This document shows, piece by piece, positions 31,954 to 41,606 of a stretch of 56,504 nt of DNA. The stretch's first letter is position 1. Every line of letters begins with the position of its first letter. The notes beneath the pieces are model-generated. The model was not told the origin of the DNA. It did no database searches and saw only the letters and a list, made by a program, of their open reading frames with translations. Position numbers and translations under genes: made by a program. Origin of the DNA: CAZGOM01 sp964542875. GTDB lineage: Bacteria; Planctomycetota; Phycisphaerae; Phycisphaerales; Phycisphaeraceae. The stretch spans positions 1 through 56,504 of the forward strand of contig CAZIWA010000020.1 of NCBI GenBank assembly GCA_964542875.1, read 5' to 3'.

Positions 31954-31976
31954 GTCACCTTTCAAGGTTCCTTCCT

Positions 31977-34181
31977 GTGAACAACCTTTTTGAACGTGCG
32001 GTGCTGACGAGGTCTGGGGATTCTGCGGCATCGGTGGGGCTGGTGTCGCTGCCGATACCTAAGGGTCAGTCGGGGTTGCGGCCGGATTTTGGACAGGTGG
32101 CGGGGCAAAGCGTGGCGTGGTGGAAGCGCCATGAGGAAGCCCGGCGGCAGTTGTTTTTCATGGTGGCTGAGTCCGGCAAGCCGCTGCCGGAGACGGTGAA
32201 GCTGACGCAGAATTCCGCAGGCACGAAGGAAGTTCTCAAGGCCTGGAGCCTGGAAGCGCGGATCACCAAGGAGCAGCTTGAGTTTGTGCCGCGGTCGTTT
32301 TACAGCGTTGCGGCGTTGCGCGCGGTGCCGTATCACGAGACGACTCATGTCGAATATGAAGTGGTGGTGAAGTTCAAGGGGCAGGAGATCAAGCTTCAGG
32401 CCGCGGCGACGGGGACCGACGGCAAGACTGGGCCGTACGTGTGGCAGAACGTCTGTGTAGATGACATGGGCGGTAACAGCGTCTGTCAGTTTTTCCGGTT
32501 GGGCGGGGTGATCTACAACAGCGATACGTACCTCTGGGCTGATGTGTATCTGCAACTGTTTTCCAACGGCGTGGCGAACGTCTACTGGCATTTCTTCAAC
32601 ACCAAACTGCATATCGAGGGATACGACTTCCAGGGTTTGCCGGTGATTCGCATCACCGGAAATGATGTGAAGCCACAGGACCAGACGCTGCCCGCCGCAG
32701 GACCGATGCATGACCTGGGCGGGATCAAACTGAATTTCACCGATGCACTATCCATGTGCAGCGAGCAGTACCCGGCGCAGCTTCGCGCAGTGCCCGGAGG
32801 CGTGGAATATGTGCCGTTTTCACGGACGTTTAACCCGCAGCTGCCGGATGCGCCTGAGTTTGAATGGGCGCCGGGCATGGGGCGGACGGTGCGGTTTCAG
32901 TTTTCATTGTCGGAGGCTGCGCCGGTCATCGCCCGGTACACCGTGCCGAGCTGGCTGTATGCGCAGGCCAACGAGCCGTGGATCGGCGGGTATCTCCCGG
33001 TGCTGGCGGACGGCGCGGCGATTGCCCAAGGGGTGATCGATCACATTGATGCGTCCATGACCAAGGGACGGTTCGATGCGGGCACCGCGGGGCTGGGCAA
33101 CGACGGGTTTGTGGGAACAGGCCTGCTGAGGAATGCGCAGGTGCGCAACAGCCCGGAACTGATGGCGCGCGGGATCGATTACGCCTACTACTGGGCGGAT
33201 ATCGCGGTGGACCACCGGGACTTTTCCGTGCATCAATGGATCGGAGGCTGGCCGTGGAAGACATGCGCGTACTCCAAGCACCGGGACCTTTTGATCGGGT
33301 ACATGGAAACGGGCGACCCGTATCTCCTGGAGAGTTTTGAGAACTGCGAAGAGCAATACTGGATGTGGTTCCGGACCAACTGGCCACGCAATTCTGTGGG
33401 GCGTGACGGCTTTGAAGTGACCGCATGGTGCTGGCACTGGCGGTTTCTGGACACTGAGCGGGCCAAGGAGCGTGCGCGGGAGTTTGCGCGCATGATCACC
33501 ACGGTGCTTAAGACCCGGGGCGTGATCGGCGGGCAGATGGGGGCAGGGCCACACCCGGGGTTCCACTCGTCGCTTTACATGACGGGCGTGGTGATGGTGA
33601 GCATTCTGGAACTGCTGGATGCACATCTGGAAAAGGGAATGGAGTCAGACCCGCTGGTACGGGAGCTGGTGGGGCTGTTTGGCCAGCTTCATACGCACTT
33701 CAACCGGAACGACGTGGAGATGTTTCCGTCAAACCGGGTGAAGGGCGCGAAGATCGAGAATCAATGGAAGATCGTGCATTGGGCGAACCTGGGGTTGCGC
33801 ATTTATTCGGGGCTGGGCCGGTACCTGGGTTGGTCGGGTGAGAATCTGGACCTGGGGCTGCTGCGGTCGATGCACCCGGAATTGGTGAAGGGGGGGGATC
33901 GCGGTAAGGAAGGGCGACCCGGGGATGGGTTTGTGAACCCGCTTTACTACGACGCGCTGTTAATGGGGGCGCGTGTTGAGGGCGCGGGCGTGCGGCTGGA
34001 GCCCATCGGCAAAGCGGAGCGCTGGTCTGACAAAGCCGTGGTACACACGCCTTTTGGCGAACTGACGGTGACCAAGGAGGCCGGTGGGCTGGTGCTTTCC
34101 AGCGTGGAGAAATTTCCGGTGAGCCTCGTGCTTAACGGCAAGGTGCAAAAGGGTGACAGCCAGGGCCGGTTTGCGATTTAA
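31977..34181 (+). CDS. Unassigned large protein, probably carbohydrate-related, 734 aa
   Basis: The first 300 residues look all-beta (SLPIPKGQSG, YEVVVKFKGQEIKLQAAATG, LFSNGVANVYWHFFNTKLHIEGY). From about 370 the chain becomes helical and Trp-rich: RGIDYAYYWADIAVDHRDFSVHQWIGGWPWKTCAYSKHRDLLIGYMETGDPYLLES, GFEVTAWCWHWRFLDT and GAGPHPGFHSSLYMTGVVMVS, resembling alpha/alpha-toroid enzymes such as polysaccharide lyases. A small beta domain closes it. I cannot assign a family. No signal peptide. The start is taken as GTG 31977, because upstream in-frame sequence runs through the terminator. Its stop overlaps that of the convergent gene (TTTAAA at 34178-34181). Confidence 0.75.
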   Translation: MNNLFERAVLTRSGDSAASVGLVSLPIPKGQSGLRPDFGQVAGQSVAWWKRHEEARRQLFFMVAESGKPLPETVKLTQNSAGTKEVLKAWSLEARITKEQLEFVPRSFYSVAALRAVPYHETTHVEYEVVVKFKGQEIKLQAAATGTDGKTGPYVWQNVCVDDMGGNSVCQFFRLGGVIYNSDTYLWADVYLQLFSNGVANVYWHFFNTKLHIEGYDFQGLPVIRITGNDVKPQDQTLPAAGPMHDLGGIKLNFTDALSMCSEQYPAQLRAVPGGVEYVPFSRTFNPQLPDAPEFEWAPGMGRTVRFQFSLSEAAPVIARYTVPSWLYAQANEPWIGGYLPVLADGAAIAQGVIDHIDASMTKGRFDAGTAGLGNDGFVGTGLLRNAQVRNSPELMARGIDYAYYWADIAVDHRDFSVHQWIGGWPWKTCAYSKHRDLLIGYMETGDPYLLESFENCEEQYWMWFRTNWPRNSVGRDGFEVTAWCWHWRFLDTERAKERAREFARMITTVLKTRGVIGGQMGAGPHPGFHSSLYMTGVVMVSILELLDAHLEKGMESDPLVRELVGLFGQLHTHFNRNDVEMFPSNRVKGAKIENQWKIVHWANLGLRIYSGLGRYLGWSGENLDLGLLRSMHPELVKGGDRGKEGRPGDGFVNPLYYDALLMGARVEGAGVRLEPIGKAERWSDKAVVHTPFGELTVTKEAGGLVLSSVEKFPVSLVLNGKVQKGDSQGRFAI

Positions 34182-35101
34182 AAGTCGCCTGCACCGGCAA
34201 GATTCCAGACGCCTGTGGCGCCGGCAGCGGTGCTGGGGTAGCACTTGAAGAACATGCCTTCGCGCGGAAGGCTTTGGATGACATTGGTGGCGACGACGGG
34301 GCTTAGCTGGCTGACGGAGTACCAGAGCACGGCGCCATCGGCCTTGCCCATGTAGGCGCCGACCATGGAAGTGGGGAGGGTGCCGGTGACGGGGTTTTCG
34401 CGGTATTGAACGTCGCAGGCGACGGCGGGGTAGGTGCCGGGGTTGTAGCTTTCACTTTGAACCTGGGTTTGGCCAAAGCGTTTGGGGTGGGTGAAGATGT
34501 AGCCGTCGACGCCGCCGCCGACTTTCGCGGTGACGAGGTCGCCGACGAGGTTGTGGTTGGAGGTGGATTTGTCGGCGCGAAGGGGCGTGCCGGTCCAGGG
34601 GGTGGAGGAAGAAGGGGCCTTGCCGTTGTAGCCAAAGCAGAGGGCGTAAGGGCTGGAGAAGCCGCGGCCCTGGGTGGGGAGCGTGGCGGGAGTGATGGTG
34701 GGATCTCCCACGAGGGATTTGTCCCAGGTGGGGGTGCCGACGCTGGGGTGGGCGGTGGCAGGCATGGCGCCGTATTCAAGCACGCAGTTGTAGGCGGCAA
34801 GGTCAGAGGGCGCAGTGGTGTAGGCGTAGCAGCCCCAGGGAGCCTGGATACTGGTGCCGGCGGTGGTGAGGGCGCGACGGAAGTAGGGGTAGTTAAGCCG
34901 GTTGTCAGCGGCGTAAGCGGAGAAGGTGGTGCCGAGTGAGCGGATGCGGCTGGAGGTGAGTACGCGTATGGCCTGCATCCGGCTTTCCGACAGCACGGGA
35001 AGAAGCATGGAAATGAGCATGGCGATGATGCTGATGACCACGAGCAGTTCGATCAGCGTGAAGCCTGAGCGGGCGGAGACACATGTGAATCGATGGGCCA
35101 C
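34178..35101 (-). CDS. Prepilin-type N-terminal cleavage/methylation domain protein, 307 aa
   Basis: After VAHRFTCVSARS comes GFTLIELLVVISIIAMLISMLLPVL, the class III signal cut before Phe by a prepilin peptidase, with the methylated Phe and Glu5 in place. The following SESRMQAIRVLTSSRIRSLG is the planctomycete pseudopilin linker. The globular domain is Gly/Thr-rich and ends in FFKCYPSTAAGATGVWNLAGAGDF. Members are numerous in planctomycetes and are linked to type II secretion/pilus-like systems, individual roles unknown. GTG 35101 is preferred to a longer reading from 35185, because AGGAGG lies six bases upstream and the leader then has the usual length. Confidence 0.88.
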   Translation of the reverse strand: MAHRFTCVSARSGFTLIELLVVISIIAMLISMLLPVLSESRMQAIRVLTSSRIRSLGTTFSAYAADNRLNYPYFRRALTTAGTSIQAPWGCYAYTTAPSDLAAYNCVLEYGAMPATAHPSVGTPTWDKSLVGDPTITPATLPTQGRGFSSPYALCFGYNGKAPSSSTPWTGTPLRADKSTSNHNLVGDLVTAKVGGGVDGYIFTHPKRFGQTQVQSESYNPGTYPAVACDVQYRENPVTGTLPTSMVGAYMGKADGAVLWYSVSQLSPVVATNVIQSLPREGMFFKCYPSTAAGATGVWNLAGAGDF

Positions 35102-35239
35102 GGAAGCCTCCTGCGAAATGGGTAGATCCCGGAAAGATAGATGAGAGGTCCCATCGACTATAGCCGTGAGGTTGGGCGGGGCCAAGGAAAAAGTTTGATG
35201 TTGAATCAGCTTTTAGAAAGCGGATTCAAGCGCAATGCC

Positions 35240-35611
35240 CTATGGCATGCTAATCAGGACGATCAGAAATGGGATAAGGCCGGCACCCAGTGTGAGTACT
35301 AAGATCGAGAATTGAAAGTAGAAAAGGGCCTTGCGCCATTCTGGGCCATCTGGAGGCGGGGCAAAGATCAGGAGCGCGGGAAGGGCCATTAGACCAACAA
35401 GACCGAGCAAGGAAAGCCAGACGAGGAGCGTCAGCAAGAGCGCTGCGGGTTTCGTTAGTGCGCCAGGCAAGGAAAAGATGTGGACCAAGGCAGTAATCAG
35501 CCCGGTGCATGCGACGAGCGTGTAGGCCATGAGCCCGGCAAACCAGCGTCGGCGGTGGATGGTGAAGTGGTTGATCAAACTGCTGAGGGACATGTAGGAA
35601 TTGTAGACCAT
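35240..35611 (-). CDS. Hypothetical small membrane protein, 123 aa
   Basis: Three hydrophobic segments: FAGLMAYTLVACTGLITALVHIF (24-46), LLLTLLVWLSLLGLVGLMALPALLIF (57-82) and FYFQFSILVLTLGAGLIPFLIVLIS (97-121). No family recognised. A second ATG six codons in (35593) is equally possible; neither has a good ribosome site. The topology and a terminator placed just upstream support a real gene. Confidence 0.6.
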   Translation of the reverse strand: MVYNSYMSLSSLINHFTIHRRRWFAGLMAYTLVACTGLITALVHIFSLPGALTKPAALLLTLLVWLSLLGLVGLMALPALLIFAPPPDGPEWRKALFYFQFSILVLTLGAGLIPFLIVLISMP

Positions 35612-35634
35612 TGGAAGCTGAAATCGAAAAACAA

Positions 35635-35662
35635 AACCGGCCTGGCGTGGGCCAGGCCGGTT
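35635..35662 (-). terminator. cysK terminator
   Basis: AACCGGCCTGGC pairs with GCCAGGCCGGTT (12 perfect pairs). Read on the minus strand it is followed by TTGTTTTTC. It lies 25 bases past the cysK stop. Confidence 0.88.
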
Positions 35663-35686
35663 GAGGTTTTTTCATTCAAGGCCAGA

Positions 35687-36628
35687 TCAGGAGGCGAGGC
35701 CTTCGAACAGCGGGGTGGAGAGGTAGCGTTCGCCGAAGGAAGCGGCGACGGTGACGATGGTCTTACCCTTGTTTTCGGGTTTGGCGGCCAGGCGCAGGGC
35801 GACGGCGACGTTAGCGCCGGAGCTGATGCCGACCAGGAGGCCTTCTTCCTTGGCCAGGCGGCGTGCGGTGGCGAATGCTTCGTCATCAGTGACGGTTTCC
35901 ACGCCTGAGAGCAGGGTGGTGTCAAGGTTCTTGGGCACAAAGCCCGCGCCGATGCCCTGGATCTTGTGACGGCCTGCTTTGCCGGTGGAGATGACCGGGG
36001 AGGTGGTGGGCTCTACGGCGATGGACTGGAGGGAAGGCTTGTGTTTGCGGATGAACCGGGTGGAGCCGGTGATGGTGCCGCCTGTGCCGACGCCTGCGAC
36101 GAGGATGTCCACTTCGCCCTTGGTGTCTTCCCAGATTTCGGGGCCGGTGGTCTTTTCGTGGATGGCGGGGTTGGCGGGGTTTTCAAACTGCTGGGGCATC
36201 CAGGAGTTGGGGGTGGAGGCGACGATTTCGCCGGCTTTGGCGATGGCACCCTTCATGCCGTCGGCGGCGGGGGTGAGCACCAGGTTGGCGCCCAGGGCGC
36301 GCAGGAGGGCCCGGCGTTCAAGGCTCATGGATTCGGGCATGGTGAGGGTGAGCTTGTAACCCTTGGCGGCGCAGACGAAGGCCAGTGCGATGCCGGTGTT
36401 GCCGGAAGTGGGTTCGACGATGTGGGTGTCTTTGTTGATCTTGCCTTCGGCCTCGGCGTTTTCGATCATGGCGCGGCCGATGCGGTCTTTGACGCTGGCG
36501 AGGGGGTTGAAGAATTCAAGCTTGAGGAGCACCTTGGCATCGCCAGCGGTGACGACCTTGTTGAGCTGCACAAGGGGTGTGTTGTAGGTGGTCTGGATGA
36601 TGTCGCTATAAATCTTTCCGAGTGCCAT
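35687..36628 (-). CDS. cysK: Cysteine synthase A, 313 aa
   Basis: O-acetylserine sulfhydrylase makes cysteine from O-acetylserine and sulfide with PLP. Lys47 in NPLASVKDRIG binds PLP; PTSGNTGIAL (73-82) binds the substrate carboxylate; GVGTGGTITGSTRFI holds the PLP phosphate. QFENPANPAIHEKTTGPEIW is the usual loop. Length matches CysK. ATG 36628 has AGGAGC eight bases upstream; in-frame sequence further up to 36709 is not family-like. No cysE is adjacent. Confidence 0.96.
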   Translation of the reverse strand: MALGKIYSDIIQTTYNTPLVQLNKVVTAGDAKVLLKLEFFNPLASVKDRIGRAMIENAEAEGKINKDTHIVEPTSGNTGIALAFVCAAKGYKLTLTMPESMSLERRALLRALGANLVLTPAADGMKGAIAKAGEIVASTPNSWMPQQFENPANPAIHEKTTGPEIWEDTKGEVDILVAGVGTGGTITGSTRFIRKHKPSLQSIAVEPTTSPVISTGKAGRHKIQGIGAGFVPKNLDTTLLSGVETVTDDEAFATARRLAKEEGLLVGISSGANVAVALRLAAKPENKGKTIVTVAASFGERYLSTPLFEGLAS

Positions 36629-36860
36629 TGCTTTGATGCTCCTGTGTGGTTGTCTTATGAAATTACCCGGTCGTATCGGTCGGCGTGAGGTTTCAGAATA
36701 CCGACCCAAGCGGGTAATCTAATGGAAGGCGGGTCAGTGTCAACCATTGTAACGGGCCTTGAGGTCCGGGGAGACTGGCTCAGGGGCGAGGATTGTCCGT
36801 AGAACCATACAAGGTTTGCAGTATCGAATTCGGGGCAAACCGGCGGGAGCAGATGGCCAG

Positions 36861-39800
36861 ATGAAGAAGAATCAGGGGTTATCGGCGTGGGTGCTGGGGG
36901 CGTGGGCCGGGGCCCTGCTGTTGGCGGGGGTGTCGCGTGGGCCGGCGTGGGCGCAGGCCTTGCCGGATGCCGCCGAGATTAAGCCCACAGCGCCGGAGTC
37001 GATGGTCGAGAGGACATTCGTGCCGGATCGGGTGCCGCTGAAGTTTCTGGTGCCCACGGGCAGCCGGCTGCTGGTGGCGCGCAGCAGTTTCGGCGTTGTG
37101 GGTTTTCGGGAGTGGAATTCCGACGGCAAGGTGGTGGTGTTTGATGTCGCCACCAATCGGCAGATTGCGCTGTCGTCCAAGGGGGTGCCGTCTTATGCGA
37201 GCTATCAGACCCGGATGATGCTTTCCAACGACGGCACCCGGCTGGTGGCATGGGACGAAGGCTATTCGGATTACAGTGAGAACAGCGTTGACGCCACGGT
37301 GTGGAACATCAAGTCCGCGCAGCTGGTGGGGCAGGTTTTGTTCAGCAAAGTCGGCCGTGCGGACTTCATCGACTTCTACGGGAAGGAGAAGATGATTTTT
37401 TATACCGTGAATTCGTCTTCCTCCCGGAAGCGGGTGGGGAAGATCGAGTTTTGGGACTACAAGGAAAAGTCGCTGATCGAAGCGCTGCCGGTGGATTTTG
37501 AAGGAACGCAGGGGCTGGTGGTGGACACCAAGCGTGACCGGCTTTGGGTGGCCAATGTGCTCCGGGACGATGCCGGCCGGATGGAGGTATCGGGCATTGA
37601 CCTGCAGAGCTATCAGCCAACAAAGGACAAGCTGTCGCTTACCGGGGTGAAGAAGGTGGTGGGGATGGCCGTCTCGCCTGACTTCAACAAGCTGGGGGTG
37701 ATGTTTGAGTCCAGCAACACATCGGGGTGGAGTACGCGGTACAAGGTCTGCATTTTTGATTTGGAAAACAATTCCTCGGTGGTGAGCAAAGAAGCACTCA
37801 GCAGCTCGCAATACGCGATGAGCTACGACCGTAACAGCCGGATCGTGCAGACGGGACCGGCGAACCTGCAGTGGTCGGGCAACAGCAAGTGGCTGCTATT
37901 GGGCCGAAACAGCATCGTGGACGCACAGACGGCCGCGGAAGCCGGGCTGGTGACGGACATGATGGAATTCAACCGTGAGCAGCGGTATGGATTCGGGAAC
38001 ATGCTTATCGGGCCGGACTCGATCATGAAAGTGGTTTCGCAAAACCCGGCGCCGCGGTATGGCGAATCACTGATGGTCATCACGGGGTTCCGTCTGCCGG
38101 TGACGCAACTGGCCAAAGGCGTGGAAGAAGCCACCACCCGGCCGTCGGCGGAGGAACGATCCGCCGCCGGGGAAGGTGGGTCCAGAACCGGCCAGGCATG
38201 GTCTTCGGCGACGGTTTACCCGATGCTCAGCAAGGTGGACCCTGAGAGCGTGGTCAAAGGGCATGCCGAGCTTGTGGTGCCTAACGAACTACCCAAGACG
38301 GTGACGCCCAATCCCGGGCCCGGGGTGGAAGGAACAGGCGCGCCTTCGCGGACGATCGACTTGTCGGCACTGCGGCCGGAGCAGATCTATTCCAATGGCT
38401 GGTCGGCAGAGCTTGGGGTGACACATGGCCTTCGCGGCGTGGCGGTGACGTCCGGGGTGAATTCGCGTTATGCCGCATTGAGCGGGCGGCTGGACTACCG
38501 GGGCAACAGCGGTGAATACTGCATGGGGCTGGTGGTGGACCTGGCCGAGGCGCGTCCGGTGTATGCATTTACGATTCCCAAAGGCGGGGTGATCGGGGCG
38601 ATAGCGCCCGACGGCAAACGCGTGGCGGTCTACACCAGCATTGGGTCTGAAGTGCGCATTGATGTCTACGACCTGGCGCAGGGGAGCACCACACCCAAGC
38701 ATGTCGTTGGCTGGACGGCGGGCTGGACCCGGCCCCTGGCGTTTGTGGATTCGGATCGGCTGCTGGTGGGCAATTCGCTGCAGGGGGCGGGGGTGTCGTG
38801 CTATCGGCTTTCCTCCCTGGCGCTGGAATACTCCGTACCGGGCTCGTGCTGGACCCTGTCGCCCGGGCGCACGCAGTTGTTCATCGCACATAAGGGGCAA
38901 CTGCTTTGTCTGGACTCAGACACCGGCAAGCCGCTGGCCAGGCTCGATGCCAATCTGATGCCTGACGAAAACTTCATGAATGAAGTGACAGGCATGGCGC
39001 TGGACCCGTCGGGCAACAGACTGTGCTTCATGGTTTCGCGCAAGAACGGCGGGAACCTGCTGCAATTGATCGACCTGAAGACCGGCCGGCGCATCGCCCA
39101 GCACAACTATTTTTCCACTTTCGACAAAACATGGGGCACCATCCAGAGTGTCGGAACGTCTTATTTCCTGTTAGGCGGAAGGGTGCTGGTGGAGGCGCCG
39201 GACATGGTGCCGGTGGGCTTTTTGAAGTCCCCGTTGCCGGTGGTGTTTTACGGCGACGAGGCGTGGAACTTTGCGGACTCAATGGGGCATTGGCGGCGAA
39301 CGGCGTTTGGCACGGCGTTTAATCCGGCACAGGTCAAAGGGCCGGTGGGCGTGCGCCGGCTTGATGACCTGGTGGTGTTCAGAACGCCGGCAAGCGTACG
39401 TGTGGAATTGGGTGAGAGGCCGGCGATGGATGACATCAGCCCGGTGGAAAAAGCCCTGATGGAGAGCCTGGAGAATAAGTCGATCACCGTGAAGCCTGAT
39501 GCAGAAGTGACGCTGCGGATCGATACGCCGACCAAAAAGGAAACCTGGCAACCCGGGGGAACGCAGATGCAGAAGCAGGAAGACGGAAGCATGAAGCCGG
39601 TCCCGCTGCAGGTGGAATCGCTTTACTTTGATCCGGAAGTGACGCTGATGCGCGCAGGCAAGGTGCTGGCGGTGAGCCAGGGCCTGCCCAAAGCGCAGCA
39701 GGACAGCGTGGTGATCACTCCGGACATGGACGCGGAGAAGAAGAAAAGAATCACGCGCGAGGCGTATCAGGGCGCGATCATCAAAACCGTTTGGCGAACG

Positions 39801-40406
39801 GTGCCGGCGGTGCTGATGGACTACAACAAGCTGACGGAGTTCACCCCCTGGCCGGATGCGCCTTTGAAGGAAACCAACACGTCCAATCCATGGGTGGTGG
39901 CGGCGCAGAGCGACACACGGACGACAACCAGCAGCGATTCATCAACATCAGGAAGCCGGACACCCAGCGAACCGGCACCGGTGGAGCTTTCGTATGACCA
40001 GATGCGTGTGGAGCTGAAAGCCTTGAAGGCCTACAAGGTGATCGCGGATGATTGGGCGAAAGACTCGGATGAGATGGTGTCCGGCGCTTCGAGCAGGTTT
40101 GATGCCCGGAAGTTTCGGATGCAGTGCGATGATCTGGCGGTTGGGCTAAGGAAACTGGCGCCGCCTGCGGAGAAGATTTCCGAGCCGATGACCAAGTCGA
40201 TCGGGAAGGTGAAGGAGTCCGCGGGGTTGATGTCCAAGTATTACCAGCAGGCGATGACGGCGTTTGCGGCCCGGGTGGCGAACCGTCCTTCGGCAGACCC
40301 CAACGGATTCATGTATCAGGCCAAGACCACGTACGACAAGGACTTCAAGCCTGCGATGGAGGCGATCAACGCAAGGATCACGGAGCTGGAAGGGAAGATC
40401 CGGTAA
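36861..40406 (+). CDS. Large secreted beta-propeller protein with C-terminal helical region, 1181 aa
   Basis: Signal peptide at residues 1-31 (MKKNQGLSAWVLGAWAGALLLAGVSRGPAWAQ). From about 35 to 870 the chain carries many WD/TolB-like blade pieces: DGTRLVAWDEG, FNKLGVMFESS, PDGKRVAVYTS, GRTQLFIAHKGQLLCLDSDTGKPLARLD, DPSGNRLCFMVSRKNG, QLIDLKTGRRIAQHN. These occur in two halves split by a Pro/Glu-rich linker at about 450-530, so two propellers are likely. A charged Ser/Thr linker (SDTRTTTSSDSSTSGSRT) precedes about 150 residues of amphipathic helix (VELKALKAYKVIADDWAKD...ITELEGKIR). No enzyme motif. Probably a periplasmic scaffold or sensor. ATG 36861 is chosen for the signal peptide. Confidence 0.8.
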   Translation: MKKNQGLSAWVLGAWAGALLLAGVSRGPAWAQALPDAAEIKPTAPESMVERTFVPDRVPLKFLVPTGSRLLVARSSFGVVGFREWNSDGKVVVFDVATNRQIALSSKGVPSYASYQTRMMLSNDGTRLVAWDEGYSDYSENSVDATVWNIKSAQLVGQVLFSKVGRADFIDFYGKEKMIFYTVNSSSSRKRVGKIEFWDYKEKSLIEALPVDFEGTQGLVVDTKRDRLWVANVLRDDAGRMEVSGIDLQSYQPTKDKLSLTGVKKVVGMAVSPDFNKLGVMFESSNTSGWSTRYKVCIFDLENNSSVVSKEALSSSQYAMSYDRNSRIVQTGPANLQWSGNSKWLLLGRNSIVDAQTAAEAGLVTDMMEFNREQRYGFGNMLIGPDSIMKVVSQNPAPRYGESLMVITGFRLPVTQLAKGVEEATTRPSAEERSAAGEGGSRTGQAWSSATVYPMLSKVDPESVVKGHAELVVPNELPKTVTPNPGPGVEGTGAPSRTIDLSALRPEQIYSNGWSAELGVTHGLRGVAVTSGVNSRYAALSGRLDYRGNSGEYCMGLVVDLAEARPVYAFTIPKGGVIGAIAPDGKRVAVYTSIGSEVRIDVYDLAQGSTTPKHVVGWTAGWTRPLAFVDSDRLLVGNSLQGAGVSCYRLSSLALEYSVPGSCWTLSPGRTQLFIAHKGQLLCLDSDTGKPLARLDANLMPDENFMNEVTGMALDPSGNRLCFMVSRKNGGNLLQLIDLKTGRRIAQHNYFSTFDKTWGTIQSVGTSYFLLGGRVLVEAPDMVPVGFLKSPLPVVFYGDEAWNFADSMGHWRRTAFGTAFNPAQVKGPVGVRRLDDLVVFRTPASVRVELGERPAMDDISPVEKALMESLENKSITVKPDAEVTLRIDTPTKKETWQPGGTQMQKQEDGSMKPVPLQVESLYFDPEVTLMRAGKVLAVSQGLPKAQQDSVVITPDMDAEKKKRITREAYQGAIIKTVWRTVPAVLMDYNKLTEFTPWPDAPLKETNTSNPWVVAAQSDTRTTTSSDSSTSGSRTPSEPAPVELSYDQMRVELKALKAYKVIADDWAKDSDEMVSGASSRFDARKFRMQCDDLAVGLRKLAPPAEKISEPMTKSIGKVKESAGLMSKYYQQAMTAFAARVANRPSADPNGFMYQAKTTYDKDFKPAMEAINARITELEGKIR

Positions 40407-40521
40407 AGCGTGAGCCGGATGCGATTGCATCATGCATCAGACAGCTTTGGCGAATCGGAGATGCGATGCCGGAGGGCGCGGTCTTTCCTGGGCCGATTAA
40501 TTCCGGGGGCAATGAAGGCAG

Positions 40522-41466
40522 TCAAGGCTCCGCGGATGGTTCATCGGGCGTTTTGTGCTGGGTGGCGATCAGGCTTTGCGAGCGGAACTGGCGTGGGGTC
40601 ATGCCGGTTTGCTGCCGAAAGATGAAGGCGAAGTAGGTGGGGTTTGATGCGCCGACAAGCCGGGCGATTTCCCGGATGGAGCGGTTGGAGTGAAGGAGCA
40701 GGCGCTTGGATTGCTCCACGCGGTGCCGGGCGAGGTACTTGATGGGGGTGGAGCCGGTTTCGGCTTTGAAGAGCCGGGTGAAATGCCGAAGGCTCAGGCC
40801 CGATGCGTCGCAGATACGGTCGAGCCCGAGGCTGGATTCCCAGTGGAAGCGGCTGATGTAGTCGATTCCTTTGCGCACCGGTGAGGAGAGCACAGGCGGA
40901 GTGCCGATGAGGATTTGCGTGGTGGCCTGGCCGGCGCGGGCAGCGAAGAGCTCCGCAAGCATCGCGGCAATGATGGCGAAGCTTTTGGGTTCGTAGGCCT
41001 CGGGCTGGTTTTCGGTGAGGGTCAGAAGTTCAAGGAAAAGCGCCTCAAAGCGGGCGGGGTCCGGCAGGGTGAAGATGGGGTCGCGGTCGGCGCGCAGTTG
41101 GGTGTAGATGTGGGGAATGTCGCGGCCGGAAAAGAGCAGCCACCAGACGTGGGCGTCTTCGGGACCGAGGTTGCCGTGCTCGTTGTCCTCGGAGCAGTCC
41201 ATAAGGCAGACGGTGCCCGCGGATGCGATGTTTTTCTGCTGGCGTACGCCGTGCCAGGCTTTGCCCTGACGTACATAGTGGAGCAGGAAACTGCTGGTGA
41301 CCTGGGGTTTCATCCGGTAATCAGGAGGAACCTGGGCACGGCCGAGGCACAAGACGTTGTACCAGTACTTCTGGGCCAGGAGCGAGGGATAGTTGTAAAA
41401 CTCCACGCCGTCGGGTGAGGCGTATTTGCGGTGCTCGGGCCACATCGTGCGTTTTGATTTGGCCAT
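40522..41466 (-). CDS. AraC family transcriptional regulator, 314 aa
   Basis: The C-terminal 100 residues have both helix-turn-helix motifs: LDRICDASGLSLRHFTRLFKAETGSTPIKYLARHRVEQSKRLLL and IREIARLVGASNPTYFAFIFRQQTGMTPRQFR. The N-terminal 200 residues form a cupin-like sensor (HYVRQGKAWHGVRQQKNIASAGTVCLMDCSEDNEH). It diverges from a five-gene carbohydrate region, which it probably activates when a sugar is bound. Direct repeats suited to AraC binding lie in the intergenic gap. ATG 41466 is preferred; a TTG eight codons upstream is possible. Confidence 0.9.
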   Translation of the reverse strand: MAKSKRTMWPEHRKYASPDGVEFYNYPSLLAQKYWYNVLCLGRAQVPPDYRMKPQVTSSFLLHYVRQGKAWHGVRQQKNIASAGTVCLMDCSEDNEHGNLGPEDAHVWWLLFSGRDIPHIYTQLRADRDPIFTLPDPARFEALFLELLTLTENQPEAYEPKSFAIIAAMLAELFAARAGQATTQILIGTPPVLSSPVRKGIDYISRFHWESSLGLDRICDASGLSLRHFTRLFKAETGSTPIKYLARHRVEQSKRLLLHSNRSIREIARLVGASNPTYFAFIFRQQTGMTPRQFRSQSLIATQHKTPDEPSAEP

Positions 41467-41482
41467 GGGAGGGCCTGGGGTG

Positions 41483-41509
41483 ATGTCCAAATATCGATAA
41501 TAAATGTCC
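41483..41509. promoter_or_regulatory. AraC-type operator candidate: ATGTCC direct repeats 21 bases apart
   Basis: ATGTCCAAA at 41483 and ATGTCCGAA at 41504 share eight of nine bases and are spaced exactly 21 bases start to start, two turns of the helix on one face, as is usual for AraC half-sites. They lie between the divergent AraC and sialidase-like genes. A weak TTACAA (41522) / TATACC (41543) promoter with a 15-base spacer follows, fitting an activator-dependent start. Confidence 0.5.
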
Positions 41510-41606
41510 GAACCGGCTGTATTACAAGGGACTGGGTTTGATTATACCTGTATCGAAGGATCAAGCTGTTTGGACGGGATGCCGGGGAATGAAGGAGATG
41601 CCGCTA

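Noticed and set aside
31920..31976. Upstream ATG extension of the 734-residue protein
   Set aside because: The extension would translate the prfB terminator hairpin, so GTG 31977 is used.
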